Of a DNA stretch of 64,000 bases, positions 48,401-57,453 are shown one piece after another; the first letter of the stretch is position 1, and every line of letters starts with the position of its first letter. Source of the stretch: Chlorobiota bacterium (GTDB taxonomy: Bacteria; Bacteroidota; Bacteroidia; Bacteroidales; JAADGE01); NCBI GenBank assembly GCA_013152535.1, contig JAADGE010000051.1:1-64000 (forward strand), given 5' to 3'. The notes under the pieces were generated by a model. That model was given only the letters and a program-made list of their open reading frames with translations. It had not been told where the DNA came from and ran no database searches. The position numbers were made by a program, and so were the translations under genes.

Positions 48401-50050
48401 ACCCGTTTTATCGTTACGATACATAATGTCAAGTTTAAAATCTTGACTGTTAACCTGATATGCATTAATTGAGTACACATTCTTCATCATTAAATTCCAC
48501 ATCGGATTTTTTGTTGATAATGTTGTGGATTTCAATAATTTTAAAAACAATGCTTCGGGTGCTGACGGTTCTTCGTTTGAAAACTCTCCGACACGATATG
48601 TTTTTCCGTCAGCGGTATTTTCGTATTCAAAAGCTACGGCAAGAACTTCATCGTTGTTTAATGCAGAATTTAATGAAATATAACCTAATGTAGGATTAAA
48701 AGTATATTCGGAAGACTGTAATAAACGTGCATTTTGAACTTTTTCATAATCATCACCTGCTTCAAAATTAATATATGCGGATAATATGGTTCCGGCATTT
48801 GAGATATCTCTTAAGCCGGGTTGATTTGTCATTTTTTGATATAAATCATTTGTATTATTATCCGGAATAAGTTGCCCTGAAGGAGAAAAGTTATCGGTAG
48901 AATAAATATGGTTTCCGTTTTCTCCTAAATCGGTAAATGCAATGATATTACGTGAATTATCAAATTTTCCGCTTCGGTTTGTAACCCAAACTTCTATTCT
49001 TCGAATATTAATATTTGAACTTATTACAGGTAAGTTTTTTAATGCTTCGTTGTAGCGGTCTCTGAAATACTGGGAAATAAAATAATGCCTGTTTGCATCA
49101 TAATCATCTGCCGTAATTTCAAACGGGGTTGTTGTTGCTCCGCCTTGGACTTCAACGGTTTTACTTTGTCCTTTTTGTTGAGAGAAAACATTGGTTACCA
49201 ACAGATTACCAAATTTTAATTCGGTTTTTATACCGAATAAACTGTGGCTTCCGGTAATTAATGAGCCGGAAAGCGGCATCGTTACATTTCCTGCTTCTAT
49301 TTTTTGAATAATTTCATCTTCTTTTCCTTCGTATGCTAATTTCGCATTATTTTCAAATTCAAAAGTGGCATCGGTATCAAAATTAATACCTAATTTCATT
49401 TTATCCCCTATTTGTCCGGCAACACCCATTTTAATATTCATATTAAAATCAAAATTGACATTTTTTTGAAGGTCTTTTGTTAATGCCGGATTTTCTGTAT
49501 TATTAATTTTCAGACCAAAAATAAGTTCGGCTGTTCCTTGCGGTTTAATGTTTATTGTATTGCTTCCGAAAATTTTATCAAAACCTTGAATCGGGACAAT
49601 TAAATTTTTATTTACCAATCGGTCAACCAAACTGCTTTCACCTTTAATATTTTCAAGAGCAGAGCGTTCCATCCAATATTTATGAATTTCCTGTTCGTTG
49701 CTGTAGTGCATAAAATCATTAAAAGACATATAATAGGGATTTCGATAATTGAAATTACCTATTTTATCATAAAACACAAATTCTCCTGTTTCCGGATCAT
49801 ATTTTACCGTTGATTTTATTATTGACGGATTTTTCAAGAATAAAGGAGAGGTTTTATGAATTGATAAAGGATTATTTATATAATCATCAAAAGGAAAAAT
49901 GAGAGAATCTCCGTCAATGGTATCTTTAATTCCGGGAATGTAATATCCTTTTGAGATGTTCTTATACGGTGATGCCGAAAACGACATAATGAGAAAAAAA
50001 CTGCTGATTATCAGAACACCTTTAAATAAAGAATTTAAGAATGATTTCAC
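42491..50050 (-). CDS. sprA: SprA-family (Sov) giant outer-membrane T9SS/gliding protein
   Basis: 2519 aa; NINIKPQGTAELIFGLKINNTENP, HLDYRISDNFNIGATLMHLHQKPLTTKVNIGDIPVSNTIWGTDVNF, FTYSDNFAVIRRI..., C-terminal HVGFSLRFNLANI. Confidence 0.9.
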   Translation of the reverse strand: MKSFLNSLFKGVLIISSFFLIMSFSASPYKNISKGYYIPGIKDTIDGDSLIFPFDDYINNPLSIHKTSPLFLKNPSIIKSTVKYDPETGEFVFYDKIGNFNYRNPYYMSFNDFMHYSNEQEIHKYWMERSALENIKGESSLVDRLVNKNLIVPIQGFDKIFGSNTINIKPQGTAELIFGLKINNTENPALTKDLQKNVNFDFNMNIKMGVAGQIGDKMKLGINFDTDATFEFENNAKLAYEGKEDEIIQKIEAGNVTMPLSGSLITGSHSLFGIKTELKFGNLLVTNVFSQQKGQSKTVEVQGGATTTPFEITADDYDANRHYFISQYFRDRYNEALKNLPVISSNINIRRIEVWVTNRSGKFDNSRNIIAFTDLGENGNHIYSTDNFSPSGQLIPDNNTNDLYQKMTNQPGLRDISNAGTILSAYINFEAGDDYEKVQNARLLQSSEYTFNPTLGYISLNSALNNDEVLAVAFEYENTADGKTYRVGEFSNEEPSAPEALFLKLLKSTTLSTKNPMWNLMMKNVYSINAYQVNSQDFKLDIMYRNDKTGSSINYLPAGEIQGQTLLKVMGLDNLNKNNEPGADGYFDFIDKITINASNGKIFFPVTEPFGSYLKEKITGGSTNPEINRIAEQYAFTELYDETQSQARQNAEKNKFFLKGEYRSAGGSEINLNAMNIPEGSVTVTAGGAILSENKDYTVDYNLGRVTIINQSLLESGTPIKISLESNSMFEVGTKSMIGTHLDYRISDNFNIGATLMHLHQKPLTTKVNIGDIPVSNTIWGTDVNFNQEVPFLTKFVDKFIPFVKTKTPSHIDFSGEFAQLIPGHPKILGDQGYANIDDFEGAKVTIDLKSPSRWKISSTPQGQPDLFPEADSINALSYGYNRAKLAWYNVSRDFLTGSGSLSYLTVDDLSDNRIREIPEQEIFPDRDPENDIPQFLYVLNLGYYPNEKGPYNFDTPAGIPGISAGISENGNLNDPGSRWAGISQALTTNDFEEANIEFIEFWMLDPFINNQNQNGGDIYFNLGNISEDILRDSRQAFENGLPPTANVVNVDTTAWGRVPVLPRITEAFATQPANAREFQDVGLDGLSDKNERTFFSDYLQSIAAAYGTGSVAYQKATADPSDDDYLFFKDPSYDENKTGILDRYKKYNNQEGNSYSTGNIATASELRPDMEDINRDYTLTENEAYFQYKVHIAPNDMQIGENYITDIREANVKLRNKNEETVKWYHFKIPLADYQKKIGNIEDFKSVRFIRLFMKDWQKDIVLRFAEMDLVRGDWRKYRLSLLEGTEGSGTPEYTDAQFDVNTVNVEENSSRKPVNYVLPPGVTREISPGNPYLQQLNEQSISLKVINLSDGDARAAYKNVDLDVRQYKKLQMFIHAEAIEGDVLNDDDLCAFIRLGSDYKENYYEYEIPLKLTKPGYYSTSKDKNDPDRELVWRPENMLDVDFDVFQALKQERNKKIREGADINLTSEYSEYIDESGRRISITGTPNLSNIRTIMIGIRNRKKENNILSDDGLPKSIDVWMNELRLAGFNEHGGWATRGRLQANLADFSTLALATEYSTPGFGGLEQSVDQRQQSTNFNYDFSVSTELGKFFPKKYGIRVPLYFGYSETKNNPEYDPLNPDIKMTATLRNMSQKERIDYLKISQDYIKRKSINITNIRISGNSEKKKRKKKNILKGETKKPKARNSSRGRKITPIWALSNWTASYGYNELLSRNINTDHNLLKIHTGAITYNYNITPKNIKPFSKIKLFRKKAFRIIKDFNFYYMPSMIAFRTDMRKSYNEVLLRNIENPNVMLDETYDKQFIWNRNYDLRYNLSRNLKFTYSANNVAWIGEPEGKIDKTDEQKWNDYKNSVLDSIQNFGRTTDFHQKLSGTWNIPVNQLPLLDWINANARYDADYYWTIGPRTADTAINLGNTIRNNQRIQLTSQANFERLYRKVKFLKNVDNKFKGRKKKAKKKFKNVKFTKEGVTLKKNKPRSITHNLKTENVKLKVTDSKGNEIKGRTVIVNENKVKFYAEKSAKKTRIEVTGKREVKENIFNVISDYTLYALMSVRNVSLTYSQNNGTVVPGYMRKSNYMGFEKFSINNLNTNAPGWKFITGVPDTHFAETAAANHWLSGDTLLNTPLIQNGDITYNFRATLKPIKGLRIDVTAERRKSHQNQEFWVSDNFGKLHAQNQSYEGSFSMSFLSIKTAFDKINDTTYQSDVYDQFLANREITANRLADNRQNADIPYNRNQLNNPDSLADYVNKFPYGYNPTSQDVMLPAFLAAYSGQDVNSIGMKLFRVIPFPNWRLKYDGLTYYDGIKKYFKRITINHGYRSSYSISSFQSNSAFENYKETGFTDIQDQLTSTYYVTELLADAVTLDEKFTPLAGIDMQWRNDMSTKLEYKQSRMLTLSFSNNTITELIRKEYVIGLGYKVPDLEIPMMIQGNQKLFKSDLNFRFDFTYSDNFAVIRRIKEADNQLSAGQKNLAVKVSIDYNLDKVTLRLFYDRIVNTPRVSTAFKTSNTHVGFSLRFNLANI

Positions 50051-50119
50051 TGCAAATATTATTTAAAATTTGAAAGGTAAAATGTGGTTCATAGGCAAAA
50101 ATATATTGTGTAAACGAAT

Positions 50120-50701
50120 TTATAATATTTTTAGTGCATTTTTAACAAGTTCTTCAACTGTTATATCTGAGTTTGAAGTGTAAATTCTTTTGACAGCTTT
50201 TTCGGCTTTTATTTTTGGAAAGCCGAGCATTGTTAATGCTGACAAAGCTTCTTCGGGAATTGAATTCGTGAAAGCAATACCGCTGTCATCATCAGTTTCG
50301 GCTTTATTTATTTTATCTTTTAAATCAATAATAACACGTTGGGCGGTTTTTGCACCTATTCCTTTTACACTTTGTAAAGTTGTAACATCATCTGTTCTGA
50401 TTGCATTTTTAACTTCATTTGCCGATAAAGAAGACAGCATTATTCTTGCTGTGTTAGCACCAATTCCGGATACCGAAATTAATAATCTGAAAATGTTTCT
50501 TTCTGATTTATCGGCAAAACCGTACAGGGCATTTGTGTCTTCCCGAATAATTTGGTGTATATAAATTTTGAACCGGTCTTTTCCCGAGAGTTTTGAATGT
50601 GTTTGTAACGAAATATTTACAAAATAGCCGATATTTCCGGTTTCAATAATAATATATGTGGGAGTGATTTCGGTAATGTTTCCGTTTATATATTCAAACA
50701 T
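50120..50701 (-). CDS. ruvA: Holliday junction branch migration protein RuvA
   Basis: MFEYINGNITEITPTYIIIETGNIGYFVNIS...VSGIGANTARIMLSSLS...VKGIGAKTAQRVIIDLKDK. Start corrected from 50722. Confidence 0.94.
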   Translation of the reverse strand: MFEYINGNITEITPTYIIIETGNIGYFVNISLQTHSKLSGKDRFKIYIHQIIREDTNALYGFADKSERNIFRLLISVSGIGANTARIMLSSLSANEVKNAIRTDDVTTLQSVKGIGAKTAQRVIIDLKDKINKAETDDDSGIAFTNSIPEEALSALTMLGFPKIKAEKAVKRIYTSNSDITVEELVKNALKIL

Positions 50702-50805
50702 AAAATGTATTTTAACTTGCAAATATAAAAAAGTAATCGGAAATATTTGAAAAATATACTCTTTTGGCTTATTTCAAATAAAATGCAAAAAAGTATAAAA
50801 ACTTT

Positions 50806-50835
50806 TTTGCAGTGAAAAAATTATCATTACTTTTG
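50806..50835 (+). promoter_or_regulatory. Bacteroidetes-type promoter for the tRNA gene
   Basis: TTTG (50806-50809), 18-bp spacer, TACTTTTG (50828-50835), 26 bp upstream of the tRNA. Confidence 0.65.
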
Positions 50836-50861
50836 CTGACCTGAAATTTAAGAATTTCACG

Positions 50862-50935
50862 GGGCCGATAGCTCAGCCGGTTAGAGCATCTGACTCATAA
50901 TCAGAGGGTCCGGGGTTCGAGTCCCTGTCGGCCCA
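50862..50935 (+). tRNA. tRNA with CAT anticodon (Met, or Ile2 if lysidine-modified)
   Basis: GGGCCGA...TCGGCCC acceptor stem, TCTGA-CTCATAA-TCAGA anticodon arm, GGTTCGAGTCC T-arm; CCA not encoded. Confidence 0.93.
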
Positions 50936-50971
50936 CATATTAACAATAAAGATTTAATAATCTTCGATAAA

Positions 50972-51003
50972 ATGCCTGAATAATTTATTCGGGCATTTTT
51001 TTG
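50972..51003 (+). terminator. Terminator downstream of the tRNA
   Basis: ATGCCTGAATAA-TTTATTCGGGCAT followed by TTTTTTT. Confidence 0.8.
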
Positions 51004-51179
51004 TACATATATATATTGAAAATACGATATTTTTTATCTGTTTTTGTTTATTTGTACGAGTCTCAATGTTTATTTTTTTGCCGGTTGCCTTTTTCTTTTA
51101 CAAAAACAGCAACGTTTACTTGAGTTTCCTTAAAAAACATTCTTTAGAGTTTGATGCCGTTTTTCCGTCAGAGTCTTTT

Positions 51180-52088
51180 TTATTGTGTCAAACTTCTGAA
51201 AATATCTTCCATACTTTCTTCTTTTTGGTGCAAGGTAAGAATAGTGAGTTTTTGATTTACTGCAAAACGGTATAATTCCGGTCGAATGTCTTCTTCATTA
51301 TTACTTTCAAAAATAAATAGTCCGCCTTCAGAATTATATACAGAAATATTCTTTTGTAATGAATTAAAGAAGTCAATTTTAACGTCTTCGGCAAATTCCA
51401 TTAATACGGATTGTTTTTTGCTTTGAGTAAGTTTCGTAAGTTGCCCCACAGGTTTATCGGCAATTATTTTTCCTTTATTGATAATTATCACACGATTACA
51501 TATTGCTTCAACTTCCTGCATAATATGCGTTGAGAGCATCACGGTTTTTTCTTTACCGACTTCTTTTATCAAATTCCGTATTTCAATAATTTGATTCGGG
51601 TCAAGTCCTGTTGTGGGTTCGTCTAAAATTAAAACTTCCGGATTGTGAATTAATGCTGCTGCAAGCCCCGTTCTTTGTCTGTATCCTTTGGATAAAGCTC
51701 CTATTTTTTTATTTCTTTCCGCTGTTAAACCGGTTCTTTCAATAATAGTATCAACTTCTTTTTTATAATCTTTAACAGAATACAATTTTGCAACAAAGTT
51801 CAAATATTCTTTCACATACATATCATAATATAAAGGATTGTGTTCCGGCAAGTAACCGATTTGCTTTTTCACTTCTGTGATATGGTCTTTTATATTTAAT
51901 TCATTTACAAAAACATCACCGCTGTTTTGAGAAATAAATCCGGTAATAATTTTCATCATTGTTGATTTTCCGGCACCGTTGGGACCTAAAAAACCTACAA
52001 TTTCTGCGGTTTTTATATCAAAACTGACATTGTCGAGTGCTTTTTGACTGCCGTATTTTTTTGTTATGTTTTCTGCTTTTAATGACAT
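51180..52088 (-). CDS. gldA: Gliding-associated ABC transporter ATP-binding protein GldA-like
   Basis: MSLKAENITKKYGSQKALDNVSFDI, GPNGAGKSTMMKIITGF, LSKGYRQRTGLAAALIHNPEVLILDEPTTGLDPNQ. Start corrected from 52145. Confidence 0.82.
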   Translation of the reverse strand: MSLKAENITKKYGSQKALDNVSFDIKTAEIVGFLGPNGAGKSTMMKIITGFISQNSGDVFVNELNIKDHITEVKKQIGYLPEHNPLYYDMYVKEYLNFVAKLYSVKDYKKEVDTIIERTGLTAERNKKIGALSKGYRQRTGLAAALIHNPEVLILDEPTTGLDPNQIIEIRNLIKEVGKEKTVMLSTHIMQEVEAICNRVIIINKGKIIADKPVGQLTKLTQSKKQSVLMEFAEDVKIDFFNSLQKNISVYNSEGGLFIFESNNEEDIRPELYRFAVNQKLTILTLHQKEESMEDIFRSLTQ

Positions 52089-52219
52089 TGTATTCTTTAA
52101 TAAGTAAAACCCGATTATAAAATTAATATTATAATATATTTGCAAATTAAGTTAAAAGTTTAGAAATTTAAAAGTTTCAATCTTAAATTTAAGTTTTTGC
52201 TTTTTAAAAAAACACAATA

Positions 52220-54103
52220 ATGTTTAAAGATAATTATCTGAAATATAAAAGAAATAAAACACACAAAGTATTAATCGGAAATATTCCTTCGGGTGAAAAT
52301 GAGCCTGTGAGAATTCAGTCGATGACTAATACCGATACCAATGATATTGAAGCAACTGCTACACAAATTATTGAAATAGCTGATGCCGGTGCGGATTATG
52401 TTCGATTAACGGTTCAAACAAGTTTTATTGCCGAAAAACTTAAAGATATAAAAAAATTGTTAGAAGAAAAAGGATATGATATTCCCTTAATTGCCGATAT
52501 TCATTTCAGCCCGAAAGCAGCCGAAGTTGCAGCAAAAATTATAGATAAAGTGCGTATTAACCCGGGGAATTATACTGATTTAAAGCAATTTAAACATATA
52601 GGATATACAGATGAAGAGTATCAAAAAGAAGTTGAAAATTTAAAAATAAATTTTGTTCCGTTATTAAACATTTGCAAAAAATACAATACAGCAATTCGTA
52701 TCGGTACAAATCACGGTTCTTTGTCCGACCGCATTTTAAGTTATTACGGTGATACGCCGGAAGGAATGGTTGAGGCCACAATGGAATTTTTGCGGATTTG
52801 TAAAGAGGAAAATTTTACGGATGTCGTAATTTCAATGAAAGCCAGTAATCCGATTGTGATGATTTATGCAAATCGTTTGTTGGTTCAAAAGATGCAAGCA
52901 GAAGATATGTATTTTCCTTTGCATTTGGGCGTTACCGAAGCCGGCAATGATTTAGAAGGCAGAATAAAATCAGCACTCGGTATCGGCACTTTATTGGCTG
53001 ACGGAATAGGAGATACAATACGTGTTTCGTTAACGGAATCACCGGCAAAAGAAATTCCCGTTGCAAGAAAAATTACCGAAATATTTAAGTCGGCAAAATT
53101 TAAAGATTTTTCCTTGCCGATTAAAGTTAATATGCCTGAAAGAAGTTTTTTTGACTATGAAAAACGAAAATCGTTTGAAATTCTCAATATCGGAGGAAAA
53201 AATGTTCCGGTTGTAATTTCTGAACTGTTCGGAAAGCAAATTACAAATGAAATTACAGACAGCGGATTTATTTTTAATAAGAAAAAGAAACAATTCTCAA
53301 AAACAGATTTATCGGCAGATTTTCTTTTCGTGAATACTGATATCAACGATATTAAATTACCTCAGGGAATTAAAATTATTTCTTTAAAAAAGAATTTAAC
53401 TTCAAATAATTTGATTTTAGTTAACTTTGAAGATTATAAATTGATTGAAAATAAGGATGATAAAATTTATTTTGTGAAATTTGATGCCTCTGAGCCTAAA
53501 AATATTGAGTTTGAAGATTTAAAAAAAATGCCGAAGGCTGTTTTTGTATTGGATTTGACAAATTCTGATTCCCCCGTCCGTTACGGCAGAGCATTTTTTC
53601 TGAAACTTGGAGAACTCCGAATAAAAAACCCCGTAATTATTCAACAAAATTTCAAGCAAATAAATGAATATGCTATATTAAAAGCTTCCGCAGAAATCGG
53701 TGCATTATTTATTGACGGCTTTGGTGACGGAATTATGATTTCGGGCAGCGAAAACGACATTTCAAAAGCAAATGAATTGAGTTTTGGAATTTTGCAGGCA
53801 TGCCGAACACGTATTTCCAAAACAGAATATATTTCTTGTCCGAGTTGCGGCAGAACATTATTTAATTTAGAAGAAATAACAGCAAAAATTAAAGCAAAAA
53901 CAGCACATTTGAAGGGAGTGAAAATTGCCATTATGGGATGTATTGTCAACGGATTAGGCGAAATGGCAGATGCCGATTACGGTTATGTAGGAACCGGAAA
54001 AGGAAAAGTTACATTATATAAAAACAAAGAAGTAATTCGGAAAAATGTTCCCGAAAATGAAGCAGCTGATGTTTTACTGCAATTGATAGAACAATATTTA
54101 TAA
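52220..54103 (+). CDS. ispG: 4-hydroxy-3-methylbut-2-enyl diphosphate synthase (large form with insert)
   Basis: PVRIQSMTNTDTNDIEAT, PLIADIHFSPKAAEVAA, RIGTNHGSLSDRI, C-terminal SCPSCGRTLFNLEE...IAIMGCIVNGLGEMADADYGYVG. Confidence 0.95.
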   Translation: MFKDNYLKYKRNKTHKVLIGNIPSGENEPVRIQSMTNTDTNDIEATATQIIEIADAGADYVRLTVQTSFIAEKLKDIKKLLEEKGYDIPLIADIHFSPKAAEVAAKIIDKVRINPGNYTDLKQFKHIGYTDEEYQKEVENLKINFVPLLNICKKYNTAIRIGTNHGSLSDRILSYYGDTPEGMVEATMEFLRICKEENFTDVVISMKASNPIVMIYANRLLVQKMQAEDMYFPLHLGVTEAGNDLEGRIKSALGIGTLLADGIGDTIRVSLTESPAKEIPVARKITEIFKSAKFKDFSLPIKVNMPERSFFDYEKRKSFEILNIGGKNVPVVISELFGKQITNEITDSGFIFNKKKKQFSKTDLSADFLFVNTDINDIKLPQGIKIISLKKNLTSNNLILVNFEDYKLIENKDDKIYFVKFDASEPKNIEFEDLKKMPKAVFVLDLTNSDSPVRYGRAFFLKLGELRIKNPVIIQQNFKQINEYAILKASAEIGALFIDGFGDGIMISGSENDISKANELSFGILQACRTRISKTEYISCPSCGRTLFNLEEITAKIKAKTAHLKGVKIAIMGCIVNGLGEMADADYGYVGTGKGKVTLYKNKEVIRKNVPENEAADVLLQLIEQYL

Positions 54104-54131
54104 ATAATTTTCAGTTTTTAATTAAAACCGG

Positions 54132-54139
54132 TATCTTTG
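54132..54139 (+). promoter_or_regulatory. Putative -7 box TATCTTTG
   Basis: Matches TAnnTTTG 29 bp before the ORF at 54168. Confidence 0.4.
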
Positions 54140-54167
54140 TCAGTTGATTTAAAAAAATCTTTTAATA

Positions 54168-54989
54168 ATGTCACATTCCTGCAAATTGCTGAAATATTTT
54201 TTAACCCTTTTAATTTTGACAGGCAGTTTGTTTGTTACAAAGTTGTATGCAGGTAAAATTGTTTTAGACGGAATTTACAGAGGCGAAAATTTGTATATTG
54301 AAAATCCTTATGCTTCAACAGGTGTCGGATTTTGTGTTTCGGAAGTATCAGTAAACGGCAGAACTACAACTGATGAAATAAACTCTTCTTTTTTTGAAAT
54401 TGATTTAAGTATTTATAATTTTCGTTTCGGAGCAATTCTTCACATTGTTATAAAACACAAAAACGGCTGTAAACCTCGTGTGTTAAACCCTGAAGTTCTG
54501 ACACCCGAAAGTACTTTTGTAATTAAATCCATAAGTATCGACAAAGACGGTTTTTTAAATTGGTCAACCTTGAAAGAACACGGAAGTTTGCCTTTTATTA
54601 TAGAACAGTTTCAATGGAATAAATGGATAAGATTGGGTTCTGTTAAAGGAAAAGGAAAAGGAACATTAAATCATTATCGTTATAGTGTACAATTTCATTC
54701 CGGTAATAATAAATTTAGAATTAAACAAATCGGGAATAATAAAAAACCGCATTATTCTCAAAATACGGAATATTTTAATGATATTCCGGAAATCACTTTT
54801 ATTCCCGGAAATGGCGGAAAAGCAACAAATAAAATATATTTTTCGAATTTAACCCGTTATGAAATATACGATTATTACGGAAAACTTGTAAAAACCGGAA
54901 CAGATAATGATATTGATATCAAAAGTTTAAAGTCCGGCACATATTTCCTTAATTACGACAACAAAACGGAAACTTTCATTAAAAAATAG
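54168..54989 (+). CDS. Secreted protein with T9SS type A-like C-terminal sorting domain
   Basis: Signal peptide; C-terminus NKIYFSNLTRYEIYDYYGKLVKTGTDNDIDIKSLKSGTYFLNYDNKTETFIKK. Confidence 0.72.
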   Translation: MSHSCKLLKYFLTLLILTGSLFVTKLYAGKIVLDGIYRGENLYIENPYASTGVGFCVSEVSVNGRTTTDEINSSFFEIDLSIYNFRFGAILHIVIKHKNGCKPRVLNPEVLTPESTFVIKSISIDKDGFLNWSTLKEHGSLPFIIEQFQWNKWIRLGSVKGKGKGTLNHYRYSVQFHSGNNKFRIKQIGNNKKPHYSQNTEYFNDIPEITFIPGNGGKATNKIYFSNLTRYEIYDYYGKLVKTGTDNDIDIKSLKSGTYFLNYDNKTETFIKK

Positions 54990-55077
54990 AATAAATTTCG
55001 GCTTATTTTGTTATCATCTGAAAAATCATGAAATATTCATTACCTTTGTCCGTTAAAGTCGAAACAAAGATAAACGA

Positions 55078-56997
55078 ATGGAAGAATATAAATATCTCTC
55101 TCATATAAATTCCCCCGAAGATTTAAAGAAGTACAAATACGAAGAATTAATCGCAATTTCAAAAGAACTTCGACAATATATTATTGATATTGTATCATCA
55201 AATCCCGGACATTTTGCATCAAGTTTAGGGGTAGTGGAATTAACCGTCGCTTTACATTATGTTTACAATGCACCTTATGATAAAATTGTTTGGGATGTGG
55301 GACATCAGGCATACGGTCATAAAATATTAACCGGCAGACGGGATATATTTTGTACCAACAGACAACTCGGAGGAATTTGCGGTTTTCCGTCAATTTTTGA
55401 AAGTGAATATGACGCATTCGGAGTCGGACATTCTTCAACTTCTATTTCTGCTGCTCTCGGAATGGCTGTTTCGGCAAGTTTAAGAGGAGAAGAAGACCGA
55501 CATGTGGTTGCTGTAATCGGAGACGGTGCTATGACCGGCGGTTTAGCATTTGAAGGTATGAATAATGCAGGGGTGCAAAAATCTAACTTATTGATTATTC
55601 TGAATGATAATAATATGTCGATTGACCCTAATGTAGGGGCACTAAATCAATATTTACTGGATATTACAACTTCTAAAACTTATAATAAAGTTAAAGATGA
55701 AGTTTGGAATAAATTGGGAAAAATTAAAAAATTCGGACCTAATACAAGAGCTTTTATTCAAAAAGTTGAAGGCAGCATAAAGTCTTTAATAATGAAGCAA
55801 AGCAATATGTTTGAATCTATGAATTTACGTTATTTCGGACCTGTAAACGGACATGACGTAAACCAATTAGTGAAAATTCTTGACGACTTAAAAGATATAA
55901 AAGGACCTAAACTGTTACATGTTTTAACGAAAAAAGGAAAAGGCTTTGAAGCTGCCGAAAAAGACCAAACAACTTGGCATGCACCCGGGAAATTTAATAA
56001 AAAAACAGGAGAACGCTTTTCTGTAAAATCCGATACTCCGCAAGCACCTAAATTTCAAGATGTTTTTGGCAGTACCATTGTTGAGTTAGCTGAAAAAAAT
56101 GAGAAAATTATAGGAATTACTCCGGCTATGCCTTCGGGTTCTTCTATGAAAATAATGATGAAAACAATGCCTGAAAGAGTATTTGATGTGGGTATTGCCG
56201 AGCAACATGCAGTAACATTTTCAGCAGGACTTGCAGCGGACGGGATGATGCCTTTTTGCAATGTGTATTCTACATTTATGCAACGTGCTTATGATCAAGT
56301 AATTCATGATGTTGCTTTACAGAAATTAAATGTGGTATTTTGTTTGGACAGAGGCGGACTTGTCGGTGATGACGGAGCCACACATCACGGAGCATTTGAT
56401 TTGGCTTATATGCGTATTATTCCGAATATGATTGTTTCGGCACCGATGGATGAACCCGATTTACGAAATTTAATGTACACGGCACAGCTAAAAAATCAAG
56501 GACCGTTTTCAATTCGTTACCCGAGAGGACGAGGTATTACGCCCGATTGGAAAACCGAAATGAAAGAAATTAAAATCGGAACCGGACGAATTATAAAAGA
56601 AGGTAAAGATATTGCCGTTTTAAGCATCGGAGCAATCGGAAATTTAGTTTCGGAATTGACAGATGATTTTGAGAAAGAAAAAATAAGTGTCGCACATTAC
56701 GATATGCGTTTTGTAAAACCGCTTGATGAAAAATTGCTGCATGATGTATTTCAAAAATTTGATAAAATAATAACTTTAGAAGACGGTGTTATTAAAGGCG
56801 GTTTCGGAACGGCTGTTTTGGAATTCAAAAACGAGAATAATTATACTTCAAAAGTAAAACGGCTCGGAATTCCCGACACATTTATTGAACACGGAACCCA
56901 GCGTGAATTATATCATATTTGCGGATATGATCCCGAAGGTATTTTGAAAACGGTTAAGGAAATGCTTAATGGAGTAGTTCAAAAGAATAAAAGATGA
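55078..56997 (+). CDS. dxs: 1-deoxy-D-xylulose-5-phosphate synthase
   Basis: [15 protein letters not shown]...[18 protein letters not shown]...[18 protein letters not shown]...[17 protein letters not shown]. Confidence 0.96.
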   Translation: MEEYKYLSHINSPEDLKKYKYEELIAISKELRQYIIDIVSSNPGHFASSLGVVELTVALHYVYNAPYDKIVWDVGHQAYGHKILTGRRDIFCTNRQLGGICGFPSIFESEYDAFGVGHSSTSISAALGMAVSASLRGEEDRHVVAVIGDGAMTGGLAFEGMNNAGVQKSNLLIILNDNNMSIDPNVGALNQYLLDITTSKTYNKVKDEVWNKLGKIKKFGPNTRAFIQKVEGSIKSLIMKQSNMFESMNLRYFGPVNGHDVNQLVKILDDLKDIKGPKLLHVLTKKGKGFEAAEKDQTTWHAPGKFNKKTGERFSVKSDTPQAPKFQDVFGSTIVELAEKNEKIIGITPAMPSGSSMKIMMKTMPERVFDVGIAEQHAVTFSAGLAADGMMPFCNVYSTFMQRAYDQVIHDVALQKLNVVFCLDRGGLVGDDGATHHGAFDLAYMRIIPNMIVSAPMDEPDLRNLMYTAQLKNQGPFSIRYPRGRGITPDWKTEMKEIKIGTGRIIKEGKDIAVLSIGAIGNLVSELTDDFEKEKISVAHYDMRFVKPLDEKLLHDVFQKFDKIITLEDGVIKGGFGTAVLEFKNENNYTSKVKRLGIPDTFIEHGTQRELYHICGYDPEGILKTVKEMLNGVVQKNKR

Positions 56998-57437
56998 ATA
57001 AAGAAAAACAATATAAATTAGATGAACGTTACTTGCGAATGGCTCATATTTGGGCAGAAAATTCGTACTGTAAAAGACGTAAGGTCGGTGCAATTATCGT
57101 AAAAGATAAAATGATTATTTCCGACGGTTACAACGGAACTCCTTCCGGATTTGAAAATGTTTGTGAAGAAAAAAATAATACCACTAAGCCATATGTGCTT
57201 CATGCAGAGGCAAATGCAATAACAAAGGTGGCAAAATCTCATAACAGCAGCGAAGGCTCTACACTTTATGTTACAACTTCTCCGTGTATGGAATGTTCAA
57301 AATTAATTATTCAGGCAGGAATAAAACGTGTAATTTTCGATGAGAAATACAGAATAACAGACGGTCTGGATATTCTCGAAAGAGCCGGTATCGAACTTGT
57401 TAATCTTAAAATAAAAAATATTATATCTGATTATTAA
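56994..57437 (+). CDS. dCMP deaminase family protein
   Basis: [11 protein letters not shown] and [11 protein letters not shown] zinc motifs; overlaps dxs by 4 nt. Confidence 0.9.
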   Translation: MNKEKQYKLDERYLRMAHIWAENSYCKRRKVGAIIVKDKMIISDGYNGTPSGFENVCEEKNNTTKPYVLHAEANAITKVAKSHNSSEGSTLYVTTSPCMECSKLIIQAGIKRVIFDEKYRITDGLDILERAGIELVNLKIKNIISDY

Positions 57438-57453
57438 ACTATTTACTGAAATA

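Noticed and set aside
42491-50050. 2519-aa ORF as a novel giant adhesin or toxin
   Set aside because: Sequence blocks match the SprA/Sov family of T9SS translocon proteins, which are normally this size.
42118-50564. Many 60-140 aa ORFs antisense to sprA, gcvH and ruvA in the track (e.g. 45369-45794 +, 44019-44291 +, 50190-50564 +)
   Set aside because: Shadow ORFs of strongly supported genes, with low-complexity or Ser/Phe/Ile-rich sequence and no recognisable domains.
52220-54103. Large IspG (627 aa) as a possible gene fusion
   Set aside because: A long IspG with an extra internal domain is a known form (plants, Chlamydia, Bacteroidetes), so it is not novel.
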